Source of the DNA: Exiguobacterium alkaliphilum 12/1
GTDB lineage: Bacteria; Bacillota; Bacilli; Exiguobacteriales; Exiguobacteriaceae
Assembly (NCBI RefSeq): GCF_000714435.1
Contig: NZ_JJMW01000033.1
Location: 1-33,705 of the forward strand
DNA: 33,705 nt
Reading direction: 5' to 3'
Positions 14,211-22,229 of the stretch are shown here, in pieces (the first letter of the stretch is position 1; every line of letters starts with the position of its first letter). The notes beneath the pieces are model-generated. The model did not search any database. It was given only the letters and a program-made list of their open reading frames with translations, and had not been told where the DNA came from. A program made the translations under genes and the position numbers.

Positions 14211-14302
14211 ATTATACGATTACTTTATATTAGAGAATGAAAATATTGCAATCTTGATTGGTTAAAGGAGAAATAATTTCAAAATTATAACTTTTATTAG
14301 GA

Positions 14303-14330
14303 GTAACATAATTCCTATGTATGTTACAAT
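14303..14330 (+). promoter_or_regulatory. Palindrome overlapping a -10-like box
   Basis: GTAACAT (14303-14309) and ATGTTAC (14321-14327) are exact complements, and the right arm runs into TACAAT (14325-14330), a possible -10 box for the gene starting at 14364. An operator is possible but no regulator is known. Confidence 0.35.
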
Positions 14331-14363
14331 TTACGGGAATGATTTATGTGGGGAGGTACAGTT

Positions 14364-15006
14364 ATGATAAAGAAAAAAAGGTAGGTTCATTTTACTCTTC
14401 ACGATAGTCACCGTAACGATATTAATTTCTTCAGTTGTTTATTTTTTTAACGGATTTTCTTCAAGTTCGTCATATTCCATCGATGAAGAGCTTGAAGGAG
14501 ATGAACTTGATCGAGCTAAAGAACTTAAGCGGTTCCTTGAGGCGAACCCACCAGGTCGTCCAAATGCGGTTCATAAAATCAACCCAAAACTTGAAACCGG
14601 ATTAGTGTTTGATGATTTAGAGAAACTCAACAAGTCTAACCTAGTTCGAGTCATGCACGAAATGACTCACCAGAAAATTTCCGCTGATAAAAAATACGGT
14701 GCAATCCTAATGTCTCACGAGAATATTCGTGAGGTTCGAGCGTATTTAGAACTTGCTCGGAAAAAGAACAAATTAAATTTAAACGACTACACCAAGCTCG
14801 GGAAAATCATCGAACAATGGGAACAAGCTGACTTTAGCAACATTGATAAAGATCAGGATTATATGCTGGATGGAATGGGTGCAAAAATCGGTTACTCTAA
14901 TGGCTTGGCTACACCGGAAGAAGAAGAGCTATTCATTTTGAATAATTTTGGAGAAAAATATGTATACACCATCAATTTAAAACCGATGGAAAAAGCAGAA
15001 AATTAA
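14364..15006 (+). pseudogene. DUF6241-like membrane-anchored protein, frameshifted
   Basis: The ribosome site GGGGAGG (14350-14356) and ATG 14364 give MIKKKR and then a stop. One base fewer in the run of seven A (14373-14379) would restore a frame reading on through GRFILLFTIVTVTILIS, a membrane helix, to 15006. That product would have about 213 residues and matches its neighbour at 15150-15785 along the whole domain, including LMTHQKIS-type and YSNGLATPEEEELFILNNFG segments. Family assignment to DUF6241 is from memory. The break may be a true mutation, a phase-variable A tract, programmed slippage or a sequencing error. A shorter product from an internal GTG at 14605 would lack the anchor. 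Confidence 0.75.
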
Positions 15007-15084
15007 TCTTACTACAACGTTCTATTTCTAAGGGTGTACTTTTAAGGACTGTATTGATGGAGAAGCATTGAAGAAAAAATAAAT

Positions 15085-15141
15085 GATTCAAATAGCCACG
15101 GATGACTGAGTAGATGAAGTCATTCGTGGCTATTTTGAATT
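15085..15141. terminator. Bidirectional terminator between the DUF6241 paralogues
   Basis: A long, nearly perfect hairpin (15085-15107 with 15118-15141) lies between convergent genes, flanked by A and T tracts on both sides. Confidence 0.85.
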
Positions 15142-15149
15142 TATAAAGT

Positions 15150-15785
15150 TCATTCAGTCTCATCTAAAGTTGATGTCAACGTATCCAAATAGTCAGACCC
15201 AAAGTTATTCAAAATATACAACTCTTCCTCGAGAGGTGTAGCTAAACCGTTGGAGAAACCACGATTGGCATTTAGCAAACGCAGCAACTGGTCTTGCTCG
15301 ACATCAGCCTGACTGAAGTCGTCACGCGCCCAATTATCGAGCATGGCCCGCAATTCCTTATACACGTTCGGACCAATTTGATTGTTTCTCTCTAGCAAGG
15401 TAAGGTACTCAGCCGAAGCCGTGATGTTTTCTTCCGACATCGGAATCGCGCCCCATTTCGAGCGGGCCGAGATTTTCTGATGAGTCATCAAATGCATGTT
15501 CTTTACTAATGTCGTCCGACTCAAATTGTCAGGATCGTAACGTGCAAGGAGCTCGACACGGGTCCGATCGGTCGCGTTTCCACGCCGATTGAACGGATCT
15601 CCTTTAGATACCTCAATCTGCAACTCTCTGACACGATCTGCGTATTTGTCCTCTAATGCCTCGTTCTGCATACCTTGGCTCATATTTGTATAGAAGGTAT
15701 ACCCGACGACTAGAATCGGAAGTAAGATGATGAAAGCAATCGATAGAAAGGTGACACGCTGTCGTGTAAATATTCGTTTTCTCAA
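15150..15785 (-). CDS. DUF6241-like membrane-anchored protein
   Basis: The intact paralogue of the frameshifted gene next to it. From TTG 15785 it has 211 residues: a basic tip (RKRIFTRQR), one membrane helix (about 11-31, VTFLSIAFIILLPILVVGYTF) and an extracytoplasmic domain of unknown function with MTHQKIS, KWGAIPMS and GFSNGLATPLEEELYILNNFG segments. I chose TTG because AGGTGGGG lies just before it; an ATG at 15800 overlaps this site and has none of its own. Family DUF6241 is recalled and not searched. The two copies face each other across a shared terminator, an inverted duplication outside the mobile element. Confidence 0.75.
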   Translation of the reverse strand: MRKRIFTRQRVTFLSIAFIILLPILVVGYTFYTNMSQGMQNEALEDKYADRVRELQIEVSKGDPFNRRGNATDRTRVELLARYDPDNLSRTTLVKNMHLMTHQKISARSKWGAIPMSEENITASAEYLTLLERNNQIGPNVYKELRAMLDNWARDDFSQADVEQDQLLRLLNANRGFSNGLATPLEEELYILNNFGSDYLDTLTSTLDETE

Positions 15786-15910
15786 AGTACCCCACCTCAT
15801 TTCATTTGCTACACGTTGGATTCTATCATACTTATTATGTTTTTAATTCTATAAAAGGGATTTAATTGAAATAATTAAATTTGAAATAATCAAACAATAA
15901 AAATCATATG

Positions 15911-15919
15911 TGGTATAAT
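15911..15919 (+). promoter_or_regulatory. Extended -10 promoter of the desaturase gene
   Basis: TGGTATAAT is a perfect -10 box with the TGn extension; no good -35 is present. Transcription from about 15926 would give a 5' leader of about 100 bases before the ATG at 16026. That leader contains TATACGATTTTCAAATCG and GACGATG/GTCGTCG segments able to fold. Confidence 0.6.
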
Positions 15920-16025
15920 TACCTGGTGTTAATAAATGACTCGTTATACGATTTTCAAATCGGACGATGATTCATCTTACTGTCGTCGTAGTGTGGTTTA
16001 TGTAGTGTAGGAGGAATGAACGAAT

Positions 16026-17045
16026 ATGAGTAAAGAAAAGATTGCCCAGCTCCGAAAGCACGTCTCGCCGTTCGAGAAGGCGGACGTGAAGAAGAGTGTC
16101 CGGCAAATGATCAATACAATCTTACCGTTTTTGGCAGCATGGTTTCTCGCGTATCAGGCGCTCGACATCTCTGTGTTCTTGACGATTCCGCTCGCGATCG
16201 TCGCAGCTGGTTTCGTCGTCCGTATGTTTATCATTTTTCATGATTGCACGCACGGGTCGTTCTTTAAAAATAGAAAAGCCAATAACATCGTCGGCACGAT
16301 CATGGGTGTGTTGACGTTATTCCCTTATGAGAAGTGGAAACGGGAACATTCGATTCATCACGCCTCAAGTGGAAATTTGGATAAGCGGGGCGTCGGGGAC
16401 ATTTGGGTCATGACGATTGAGGAATACGTCGAAGCTTCGAAATGGACGCGTCTTCAATATCGTCTATATCGCAATCCGCTCGTTATGTTCGGACTTGGAC
16501 CGTTATATTTGATTCTCATCACGAGCCGCTTCAACCGGAAAGACGCTCGGAAAAAAGAACGCATCAATACACACGTCATTAACGCATCCCTCGTTGTCTT
16601 ATACGCCGGCATGATCGCCCTGGTCGGGTGGCAGGCGTTTCTCATTGTCCAAGGAATCACGATGTTCACAGCCGGACTTCTCGGCATTTGGCTGTTCTAC
16701 GTCCAACACACGTTCGAAGACTCATATTTCGAAGACGAGAGTGAGTGGGATTACGTCAAGGCGGCGATTGAGGGGAGTTCGTACTACGAGTTGCCGAGAG
16801 TGCTGCAGTGGGTAACGGGGAACATCGGCTTCCACCACGTCCATCACTTGAGCCCCCGTGTGCCGAACTATAACTTGGAACAAGCGCATACATCGACACC
16901 ACCGTTGCAACGAGCGACGACGATCGGATTGTTCTCGAGTTTGAAGTCGCTTCGCTACAAGCTGTATGATGCGAAGAATAAATCGTTCGTCACGTTCCGT
17001 GACATTAAACACCTGTTGCGCGAACCGAAAACATCTTCGCTTTGA
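16026..17045 (+). CDS. des: Membrane fatty acid (acyl-lipid) desaturase
   Basis: Integral membrane diiron enzyme that puts a double bond into acyl chains of membrane lipids and keeps the membrane fluid in the cold. It has 339 residues, close to the 352 of Bacillus Des. The three histidine boxes are complete: HDCTH (72-76), HSIHH (108-112) and HHVHH (270-274). Hydrophobic segments lie around 30-70, 85-100, 150-168 and 185-228. GGAGGAATGAACGAAT precedes ATG 16026. Unlike in Bacillus subtilis, no DesK/DesR two-component pair is adjacent. A terminator follows directly. Regiospecificity cannot be read from the sequence; carotenoid or sphingolipid-type relatives share these boxes, but the lipid desaturase is most likely. 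Confidence 0.88.
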   Translation: MSKEKIAQLRKHVSPFEKADVKKSVRQMINTILPFLAAWFLAYQALDISVFLTIPLAIVAAGFVVRMFIIFHDCTHGSFFKNRKANNIVGTIMGVLTLFPYEKWKREHSIHHASSGNLDKRGVGDIWVMTIEEYVEASKWTRLQYRLYRNPLVMFGLGPLYLILITSRFNRKDARKKERINTHVINASLVVLYAGMIALVGWQAFLIVQGITMFTAGLLGIWLFYVQHTFEDSYFEDESEWDYVKAAIEGSSYYELPRVLQWVTGNIGFHHVHHLSPRVPNYNLEQAHTSTPPLQRATTIGLFSSLKSLRYKLYDAKNKSFVTFRDIKHLLREPKTSSL

Positions 17046-17046
17046 A

Positions 17047-17079
17047 AAGTCTGCCGGCATAATCCGGCAGACTTTTTTT
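17047..17079 (+). terminator. Terminator of the desaturase gene
   Basis: A perfect 11-bp stem AAGTCTGCCGG/CCGGCAGACTT with loop CATAAT is followed by a T run. Confidence 0.95.
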
Positions 17080-17174
17080 GATTCGTAAAAATATATCAAA
17101 ATATGATTTATAAGAAAGCAATCAGGGTATATACTGTTCATAACAAGTTGTTATAACAATTTCATTTAAAAGTG

Positions 17175-17203
17175 TTGACTTCTTAAAAGTATAGGTGTAT
17201 ATT
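17175..17203 (+). promoter_or_regulatory. Sigma-A promoter of tRNA-Gly
   Basis: TTGACT (17175-17180) and TATATT (17198-17203) are spaced by 17 bases, and the tRNA begins 38 bases further on. Confidence 0.8.
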
Positions 17204-17241
17204 GATTGTAGTCGCTGATGCGGCACACATATGATAACCAT

Positions 17242-17312
17242 GCGGGTGTAGTTTAATGGTAAAACCTCAGCCTTCCAAGCTGATGACGAGAGTTCGATTC
17301 TCTTCACCCGCT
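17242..17312 (+). tRNA. tRNA-Gly(TCC)
   Basis: The acceptor arms are GCGGGTG/CACCCGC and the anticodon stem CAGCC..GGCTG-like loop CTTCCAA gives TCC. No CCA is encoded (TTCATC follows). It has its own promoter and terminator. Confidence 0.95.
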
Positions 17313-17318
17313 TCATCA

Positions 17319-17348
17319 TCTCTCTGCCGAGTGGCGGAGAGATTTTTT
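17319..17348 (+). terminator. Terminator behind tRNA-Gly
   Basis: A 10-bp stem TCTCTCTGCC/GGCGGAGAGA (one G-U) with loop GAGT is followed by six T, 34 bases before queG. Read-through could still transcribe queG. Confidence 0.85.
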
Positions 17349-17381
17349 GTATGCGAAAATGGATTCGAAAGAGGTGATTGG

Positions 17382-18539
17382 ATGAACGGATTAAGTCCGG
17401 AAACGATTAAACAAAAAATAGTCGCATACGCTGAGACGATTGGCATCGATGAGTTGAAAGTGACGACGGCTGACCCGTTCATCGTCATGAAAGAACGGCT
17501 CGTCAAACAACAAGAGAAAGGTTTCGCTTCCGGCTTTGAAGAGCCGGATTTGGACAAGCGCACGAAACCGGAGCTGTTGCTTGAAGACGCACAGTCGATC
17601 ATTGCGATTGCAATCGCCTACCCGAGTAAATTAAAAGAGGCGCCGCGCAGTGTCTCCGGGTCTCGCCGGGGACTGTTCGCTAGGGCGTCTTGGGGGCTCG
17701 ATTATCACCGGGCGGTCGGATCGCGTCTTGAGAAACTGCAAGCCTATATCGAATCGATTGTCCCCGGGGTAAGGACCCGGTCGATGGTCGATACGGGGGA
17801 ACTCGTCGACCGGGCCGTGGCGGAACGAGCCGGTATCGGTTTCAGCGGGAAGAACTGCTCCATCATTTCCCCGGAAAAAGGCTCATACCTCTATTTAGGT
17901 GAGATGATTCTCGATACGTATTTGCCTCCAGACGAGGCAATCGAGGACGGTTGCGGCGATTGTGATAAGTGCATGACGGCTTGTCCGACGTCGGCACTTG
18001 TCGAGCCGGGCGTGCTCGATGCGAAGCGATGTATCGCTTATTTGACGCAGATGAAGACGCTCATGCCGCGTGAATTTCGCTCAAAGCTCGGTGGAAGATT
18101 ATACGGCTGCGACACGTGTCAGCAAGTTTGCCCGTATAACCGGAAGAAAGATTGGCGGCACCACGAAGAACTGTTGCCGGAAGCGGAAATCGTCAAACCA
18201 CTTCTCGAGCCGCTCCTTACACTAAGTAACCGTGAGTTCAAGACGAAGTTTGGCCATTTGTCCGGCGCATGGCGCGGCAAGAAACCGATTCAACGAAACG
18301 CCATCCTCGCGCTCGCACATTATCGTGAGCCGTCAGCGATCCCTGTCCTGCGAACGTTCATTCAAGAAGACGCCCGAGAAGACATGCGGGCGACGGCCGT
18401 CTGGGCGATTGGTGCGATTCTTGGCGAGGAGGCGGAAACGATTTACGAAGAGATTGAACAAACCGAGCAGTCTGAGATGGTGCTAGAAGAGATTCGCATT
18501 TTCCGAGAGGAGTGGGGCCGTGAAGACCGTGTCGTCTAA
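17382..18539 (+). CDS. queG: Epoxyqueuosine reductase QueG
   Basis: Cobalamin-dependent iron-sulfur enzyme for the last step of queuosine synthesis, reducing epoxyqueuosine to queuosine at position 34 of tRNAs for Asn, Asp, His and Tyr. From ATG 17382 it has 385 residues. The [19 protein letters not shown] segment near 135-155 holds the catalytic Asp. The two [4Fe-4S] motifs are [12 protein letters not shown] (about 190-201) and CDTCQQVCP (about 245-253), the latter completing the ferredoxin-like domain. The C-terminal HEAT-type repeats (about 300-360) bind tRNA. AAGAGGTGA before ATG 17382 fixes the start; the longer frame would begin inside the tRNA-Gly gene. The last 20 bases overlap ogt. 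Confidence 0.95.
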   Translation: MNGLSPETIKQKIVAYAETIGIDELKVTTADPFIVMKERLVKQQEKGFASGFEEPDLDKRTKPELLLEDAQSIIAIAIAYPSKLKEAPRSVSGSRRGLFARASWGLDYHRAVGSRLEKLQAYIESIVPGVRTRSMVDTGELVDRAVAERAGIGFSGKNCSIISPEKGSYLYLGEMILDTYLPPDEAIEDGCGDCDKCMTACPTSALVEPGVLDAKRCIAYLTQMKTLMPREFRSKLGGRLYGCDTCQQVCPYNRKKDWRHHEELLPEAEIVKPLLEPLLTLSNREFKTKFGHLSGAWRGKKPIQRNAILALAHYREPSAIPVLRTFIQEDAREDMRATAVWAIGAILGEEAETIYEEIEQTEQSEMVLEEIRIFREEWGREDRVV

Positions 18540-18960
18540 ATGGGGATGGCTGTCGTACGAGTTGAATGAGGCCGGGAAATTGGTCGCCCTCGACTTTGCA
18601 ACGTCTGCCTCTGAAGAAGAGGCACCGGAATGGCTTGTCAAGTTGATGGAGCGGGTCGAACGCGACGGATTACAAGACGAGGACCGCCGATGGATTGAGA
18701 TGGCAGGAACGTCATTTCAACGTGACGTCTGGGACGCGCTCTTGACGATTCCGTCTGGTGAGACGCGCTCTTATAAAGACATCGCCGAACAGATCGGTCG
18801 GCCGAAAGCGGTTCGTGCCGTCGGACAGGCGTTGAACCGGAACCCGTTGCCGATTCTTTTCCCTTGTCACCGCGTCATCGGCAGCAGTGGGAAGTTGACC
18901 GGGTTTGCCGGCGGGCTTTCGGAAAAACAACGTTTACTTGAAATCGAACAACAAAAGTGA
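18520..18960 (+). CDS. ogt: Methylated-DNA-protein cysteine methyltransferase
   Basis: Suicide repair protein that moves the methyl group from O6-methylguanine in DNA to its own cysteine. It has 146 residues. The active site PCHRVIG is near the C terminus with acceptor Cys116. The helix-turn-helix [23 protein letters not shown] (83-105) with the arginine finger and FQRDVW at 66-71 are typical. GTG 18520 is preceded by GAGGAGTGGGG and overlaps the end of queG by 20 bases, so the two are co-translated. The N-terminal domain is short, as in Ogt and unlike Ada. Confidence 0.93.
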   Translation: MKTVSSKWGWLSYELNEAGKLVALDFATSASEEEAPEWLVKLMERVERDGLQDEDRRWIEMAGTSFQRDVWDALLTIPSGETRSYKDIAEQIGRPKAVRAVGQALNRNPLPILFPCHRVIGSSGKLTGFAGGLSEKQRLLEIEQQK

Positions 18961-18972
18961 GGTAAAAATCGT

Positions 18973-19446
18973 ATGGCTATCCATGTCGTCATGTTTCAAC
19001 CTGAAATTCCAGCGAACACTGGGAACGTCTCCCGGACGTGTGCCGCAACAAACGCTGTATTGCATTTGATTCGCCCGCTCGGCTTCTCGACGGACGATAA
19101 GATGTTGAAGCGGGCCGGGCTCGACTATTGGCAGTTCGTCGACGTCCGTTATCATGACTCGCTCGATGAACTGTGGGCAAAGCATCCGGACGGTGAGTTT
19201 TTCTATATCACGAAGTACGGAGAAAAGTATCCGAGCGACCTCGACGTCTCGGTCGTCGACAAAGATTACTTCTTCGTCTTCGGTCGTGAGACGAAAGGGT
19301 TGCCGATGGAAGTGATTGAAAATAATCTTGACCGCTGCATCCGTCTCCCACAGTCGAACCTTGTCCGTTCGCTCAACGTCTCGAACACGGCGGCGATCAT
19401 CGTCTATGAGGCGCTCCGTCAACAAGGCTACGCTGGACTCAAATAA
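18973..19446 (+). CDS. trmL: tRNA (cytidine/uridine-34-2'-O)-methyltransferase TrmL
   Basis: SPOUT-class methyltransferase acting on the wobble ribose of tRNA-Leu (CAA and UAA anticodons) with S-adenosylmethionine. It has 157 residues, the family's usual length. EIPANTGNVSRTCAAT near the N terminus, the FGRETKGLP knot motif near residue 99-107 and the LPQSNLVRSLNVSNTAAIIVYEAL knot at the C terminus (with Ser-Asn residues of the cofactor loop) are all present. It starts 12 bases after ogt and closes the queG-ogt-trmL operon. Two of the three genes act on base 34 of tRNAs. Confidence 0.94.
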   Translation: MAIHVVMFQPEIPANTGNVSRTCAATNAVLHLIRPLGFSTDDKMLKRAGLDYWQFVDVRYHDSLDELWAKHPDGEFFYITKYGEKYPSDLDVSVVDKDYFFVFGRETKGLPMEVIENNLDRCIRLPQSNLVRSLNVSNTAAIIVYEALRQQGYAGLK

Positions 19447-19449
19447 AAA

Positions 19450-19480
19450 AAGAGCCGGATTCGTGAGAATCTCGGCTCTT
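19450..19480. terminator. Hairpin shared by trmL and the small minus-strand gene
   Basis: AAGAGCCG...CGGCTCTT with an inner GATTC/GAATC stem. The T run is on the minus strand (A tract at 19446-19451 on +), so it mainly ends the minus-strand transcript; it overlaps the stop codon of that gene. Confidence 0.75.
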
Positions 19481-19571
19481 ATTGGTTACCTTCTGGTTTT
19501 CTGTTATATCCTGCTGTAAAAATCGCGGCGAGGAAGACGACGCTGACTGCCATCATCAATAATAAGCCCAT
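19479..19571 (-). CDS. Small single-pass membrane protein (30 residues)
   Basis: A short frame reading MGLLLMMAVSVVFLAAIFT and then AGYNRKPEGNQ. Residues 2-19 form one membrane helix and the tail is hydrophilic. AAGGGGG stands nine bases before the ATG at 19571, a -10-like TATAAT lies upstream on the minus strand near 19612, and a hairpin with a T run on that strand follows the stop. This signal set makes it a likely real gene although it is too short for routine annotation. Its role is unknown; many such peptides tune membrane enzymes or transporters. Confidence 0.6.
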   Translation of the reverse strand: MGLLLMMAVSVVFLAAIFTAGYNRKPEGNQ

Positions 19572-19674
19572 CCGAAAATCCCCCTTTTGTTCTCCATGAC
19601 TACAAATATTATAATATACTTGATATTAGATTTGCACTGAATATGAGAAATAAATGTGAAATTGGAGCCTCCCT

Positions 19675-20232
19675 ATGAAAACGAATGTGTACTTATTGAG
19701 CTATGCCCCGTTGATTGGCATCATCTTGTTCTCGATGTCGCTCGCCATCGCGACGAGTGAATACGTCATCGAGTGGCTGACGCGCATCGGTGTCTATAGC
19801 GAAGTCATCGCCCTGTTGTCCGTCCAAGAGACGAAAGTGCTCGTCCTCGTCGTCTTTTTTACGATTTACTTTATGCTCTTTAGCGCGTTCAAACTTGTCG
19901 CCGACACGTTCAACCAGCTCGGCTTCGCCTTTTTCGCCCGTGAGACGAATGGGAGCTCGCTACATCGACTGAAGCCTGGCGCGACGATTTTCCTCGTCGG
20001 TTCAGGGGTCAGCTTCTTATTCCTCAATTCCTTGCTCGCTGCAATCGCCGTTTTGCTCGGCACGTTCGTTTTGTATTTATTCTATTACATTTGGCAAGTG
20101 AGCCAATTGATGTCGACGTTTCGGGCAATCGGACTGTTGCTCATTCAAGCGATGATGTGGGCCCTTCTATTAAGCGGGCTGGCGTGGGCGCTGCTTCGCC
20201 TATTTAACTCAGTCGGAGATATTATTTTATAA
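19675..20232 (+). CDS. Multi-pass membrane protein, DUF5366/YufK-like
   Basis: A 185-residue integral membrane protein with four to five hydrophobic helices (about 10-28, 55-78, 100-118, 118-138 and 148-172). It has the length and the general pattern (FSxSL near the N terminus, FKLVADT near residue 67-73) I recall for the Bacillus YufK/DUF5366 family; this was not searched. Function is unknown. GGAGCCTCC precedes the ATG. It is convergent with the penicillin-binding protein gene, with a large nested inverted repeat between them. Confidence 0.7.
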   Translation: MKTNVYLLSYAPLIGIILFSMSLAIATSEYVIEWLTRIGVYSEVIALLSVQETKVLVLVVFFTIYFMLFSAFKLVADTFNQLGFAFFARETNGSSLHRLKPGATIFLVGSGVSFLFLNSLLAAIAVLLGTFVLYLFYYIWQVSQLMSTFRAIGLLLIQAMMWALLLSGLAWALLRLFNSVGDIIL

Positions 20233-20238
20233 ATGACG

Positions 20239-20367
20239 AAGAGGCTGGGACATAACTCAGTAGATTTATAAGAAAGAGGCCACCTGGCGCGACTCGTTCG
20301 CGCCAGGTGGCCTCTTCTCCTTTTGATTGAAATGCTTTAGAACTGGCTAGTTATGTCCCAGCCTCTT
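20239..20367. repeat. Nested perfect inverted repeats between convergent genes
   Basis: Outer arms of 19 bp, AAGAGGCTGGGACATAACT (20239-20257) and its exact complement (20349-20367), enclose a second perfect 18-bp inverted repeat (20275-20292 with 20298-20315) with a five-base loop. The whole unit fills the gap between two convergent genes and touches the stop codon of the minus-strand gene. It probably acts as a bidirectional terminator; its form resembles a dispersed repeat or MITE-like unit, and GAGGCTGGGACATAA-type repeats are known in several Firmicutes. Confidence 0.8.
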
Positions 20368-22154
20368 TATCGATGGGCCTCTGTCCAGACGATGGCCGGA
20401 TAGGCACGGTTGGCGAGTTCTGGGAACGGACGTGGGGTATCCGCCCCGAGCCAAATCGCGGTGATCGTCTCATCTGTCAATCCGACGTACCACATATCTT
20501 TGTGGGCGTTCGTCGTTCCGGTCTTACCACCGACATACGGACGCTTGATTTGCCCGGCATAGCGACCCGTCCCGTACGTCGTGACAGCCGACAACGCTTG
20601 TCGCATCGTCGCAGCTGTCTCTTCTGACCAGATGGCTTGTTTCGTCATGCTCGGGCTAATTGTCGGGGCGCCCGAGGCGAACCGAATCTCTTTAATCGTT
20701 TGGCCGGAGACGTAGACCCCGTTGTTCAAAAACGGCGTATACGCAGCCGCCAGTTCTTTCGGGGACACACCTTGTGTCAACCCTCCGAGCGCGCTCGCCA
20801 TACTGTTGTCTTTATCAGGATCCCATTGGCTGAACATAAGGTCAGCCGTGGCGTAAGCCGCCTGTTGGTCGATTTGATTGAACGCGGCAAGCGCCGGCGT
20901 GTTGAACGAATAGGCGACCGTATCGCGGAACGTGACGTCGCTCAGGACGCGATTGCCGCTATTGGTCGGGCAATACGTCCCGTAACAGACGGGACGGCCG
21001 TCGAGCATCGTATCGAGTGTCGCGTTCGTCTCCTCGATGAACGGGGCAAAGACGAGAATTGGTTTGATGGCCGACCCTGGTTGTCGGAACGCTTGCGTCG
21101 AACGGTTGAACTCGCCACTTTGCTTCATTTCCGAGTCGACGAGGGCGACGATTCGTCCGTTCGGCGTCAGTTCGGCATAGCCGCCGTTCAGTCCGGCAGG
21201 CAATTCACTTAACTCCCGTTTCGCAGCCATCTGGCGTGCGACGGACAAGTACGTCTCGACTGTCGCCTGATTGCTTGCCAAGTAGTCGCGCGCCGCCTCT
21301 TCGTCTAGGTCGTACCGGGTTCGCACGAGCCGAATCGCGTCTTTCATGACGGCATCCATGTAGTCGGGATATCGAATCTCGTGGCGTTTATAGCTGGCTT
21401 TCAGTTTCACGCCATGTGCCGCGTCATAAGCTTGTTTTGAGACGAGCCCGGCTTCTTTCAGTTGCGTCAAGATGCGGTCTTTTCGTTCGTAAAACGCCGC
21501 GGACGGGTTGAGCGGGTCGTACAAGGATGGATTGTTCGGCACCGTCAGCAAATAGGCGATTTGGTTCCAGTTCAAGTCCTCGAGCGGACGCGAGAAGTAC
21601 GTGTCGGCCGCGGATTGGATGCCGTATACGTTATGCCCGAAGAAAATCACGTTGCTATACGAAGTGATGATTTCTTTCTTGCTATAATTTTTTTCGAGCG
21701 CCCGCGCGATCATCAATTCCTTCACTTTTCGTTCGTACGTCCGCTCGTGCGTCAAGTAAACGTTTCGCGCCAGCTGCTGCGTAATCGTGCTCCCGCCTTG
21801 GACCGATGTCTCATTGGCGTTATTGATAAACGCCCGGGCGATCCCGCTCAAGTCGTAACCTGGATGGGCGTTGAACTTGCGGTCTTCAATGATTATGATG
21901 GCGTCACGAATGTGGTCGGGTAGCCCGTCTAGAGAGACGTCATCGCGGCGCCCGCTCAAATAGAGCGTCTCAGCCCCGCCTTTATAGGCGAGGGTGACGG
22001 CGTGCTTCGGCGACAACGGCGCCGTTTCGACGGTCTCCTCGCCCCACGCGACAATCGTCTTCGCTTGTTCGATTTCCTCTTTCAACGCACTGCTCACGGT
22101 AAATCCGACAGCGATCAGTCCGGCAAAAAAGAGTGTTCCTACCCATGCCCGCAT
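20367..22154 (-). CDS. Class A penicillin-binding protein (glycosyltransferase-transpeptidase)
   Basis: Bifunctional peptidoglycan synthase that polymerises lipid II and cross-links the peptides outside the membrane. From ATG 22154 it has 595 residues: one membrane helix (about 2-20), a GT51 glycosyltransferase domain with the catalytic EDRKFNAHPG (Glu90), GGSTITQQLARN and KELMIARALEKNYSK motifs, and a transpeptidase domain with SAIK (Ser361, Lys364), SFN (416-418) and KTGTT (544-548). It is closer in size to Bacillus PBP4 (pbpD, 624) than to PBP1 (ponA, 914). AGGGGTGAG precedes this ATG, and the alternative ATG at 22178 falls in a -10-like box, so the shorter form is preferred. It diverges from the glg operon. 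Confidence 0.93.
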   Translation of the reverse strand: MRAWVGTLFFAGLIAVGFTVSSALKEEIEQAKTIVAWGEETVETAPLSPKHAVTLAYKGGAETLYLSGRRDDVSLDGLPDHIRDAIIIIEDRKFNAHPGYDLSGIARAFINNANETSVQGGSTITQQLARNVYLTHERTYERKVKELMIARALEKNYSKKEIITSYSNVIFFGHNVYGIQSAADTYFSRPLEDLNWNQIAYLLTVPNNPSLYDPLNPSAAFYERKDRILTQLKEAGLVSKQAYDAAHGVKLKASYKRHEIRYPDYMDAVMKDAIRLVRTRYDLDEEAARDYLASNQATVETYLSVARQMAAKRELSELPAGLNGGYAELTPNGRIVALVDSEMKQSGEFNRSTQAFRQPGSAIKPILVFAPFIEETNATLDTMLDGRPVCYGTYCPTNSGNRVLSDVTFRDTVAYSFNTPALAAFNQIDQQAAYATADLMFSQWDPDKDNSMASALGGLTQGVSPKELAAAYTPFLNNGVYVSGQTIKEIRFASGAPTISPSMTKQAIWSEETAATMRQALSAVTTYGTGRYAGQIKRPYVGGKTGTTNAHKDMWYVGLTDETITAIWLGADTPRPFPELANRAYPAIVWTEAHR

Positions 22155-22209
22155 TCGCTCACCCCTCTCTTCATTCATTATATCGTCAATCTTTCAACAA
22201 ATTTCAAAA

Positions 22210-22223
22210 TGTAAACGTTATCA
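22210..22223 (+). promoter_or_regulatory. cre box (CcpA site) at the glg promoter
   Basis: TGTAAACGTTATCA fits the Bacillus cre consensus TGWAANCGNTNWCA at every defined position. It directly abuts TATAAT (22224-22229), so bound CcpA would block the glg promoter. The match is seen directly; regulation is inferred. Confidence 0.75.
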
Positions 22224-22229
22224 TATAAT
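22224..22229 (+). promoter_or_regulatory. -10 box of the glycogen operon promoter
   Basis: A perfect TATAAT 78 bases before glgC. The -35 region is weak (TTTCAA at 22202-22207, 16 bases away) and overlaps the flank of the cre box. Confidence 0.6.

Noticed and set aside
20637..21923. Long plus-strand frames opposite the penicillin-binding protein
   Set aside because: Shadow frames of a G+C-rich gene with complete catalytic motifs on the minus strand.
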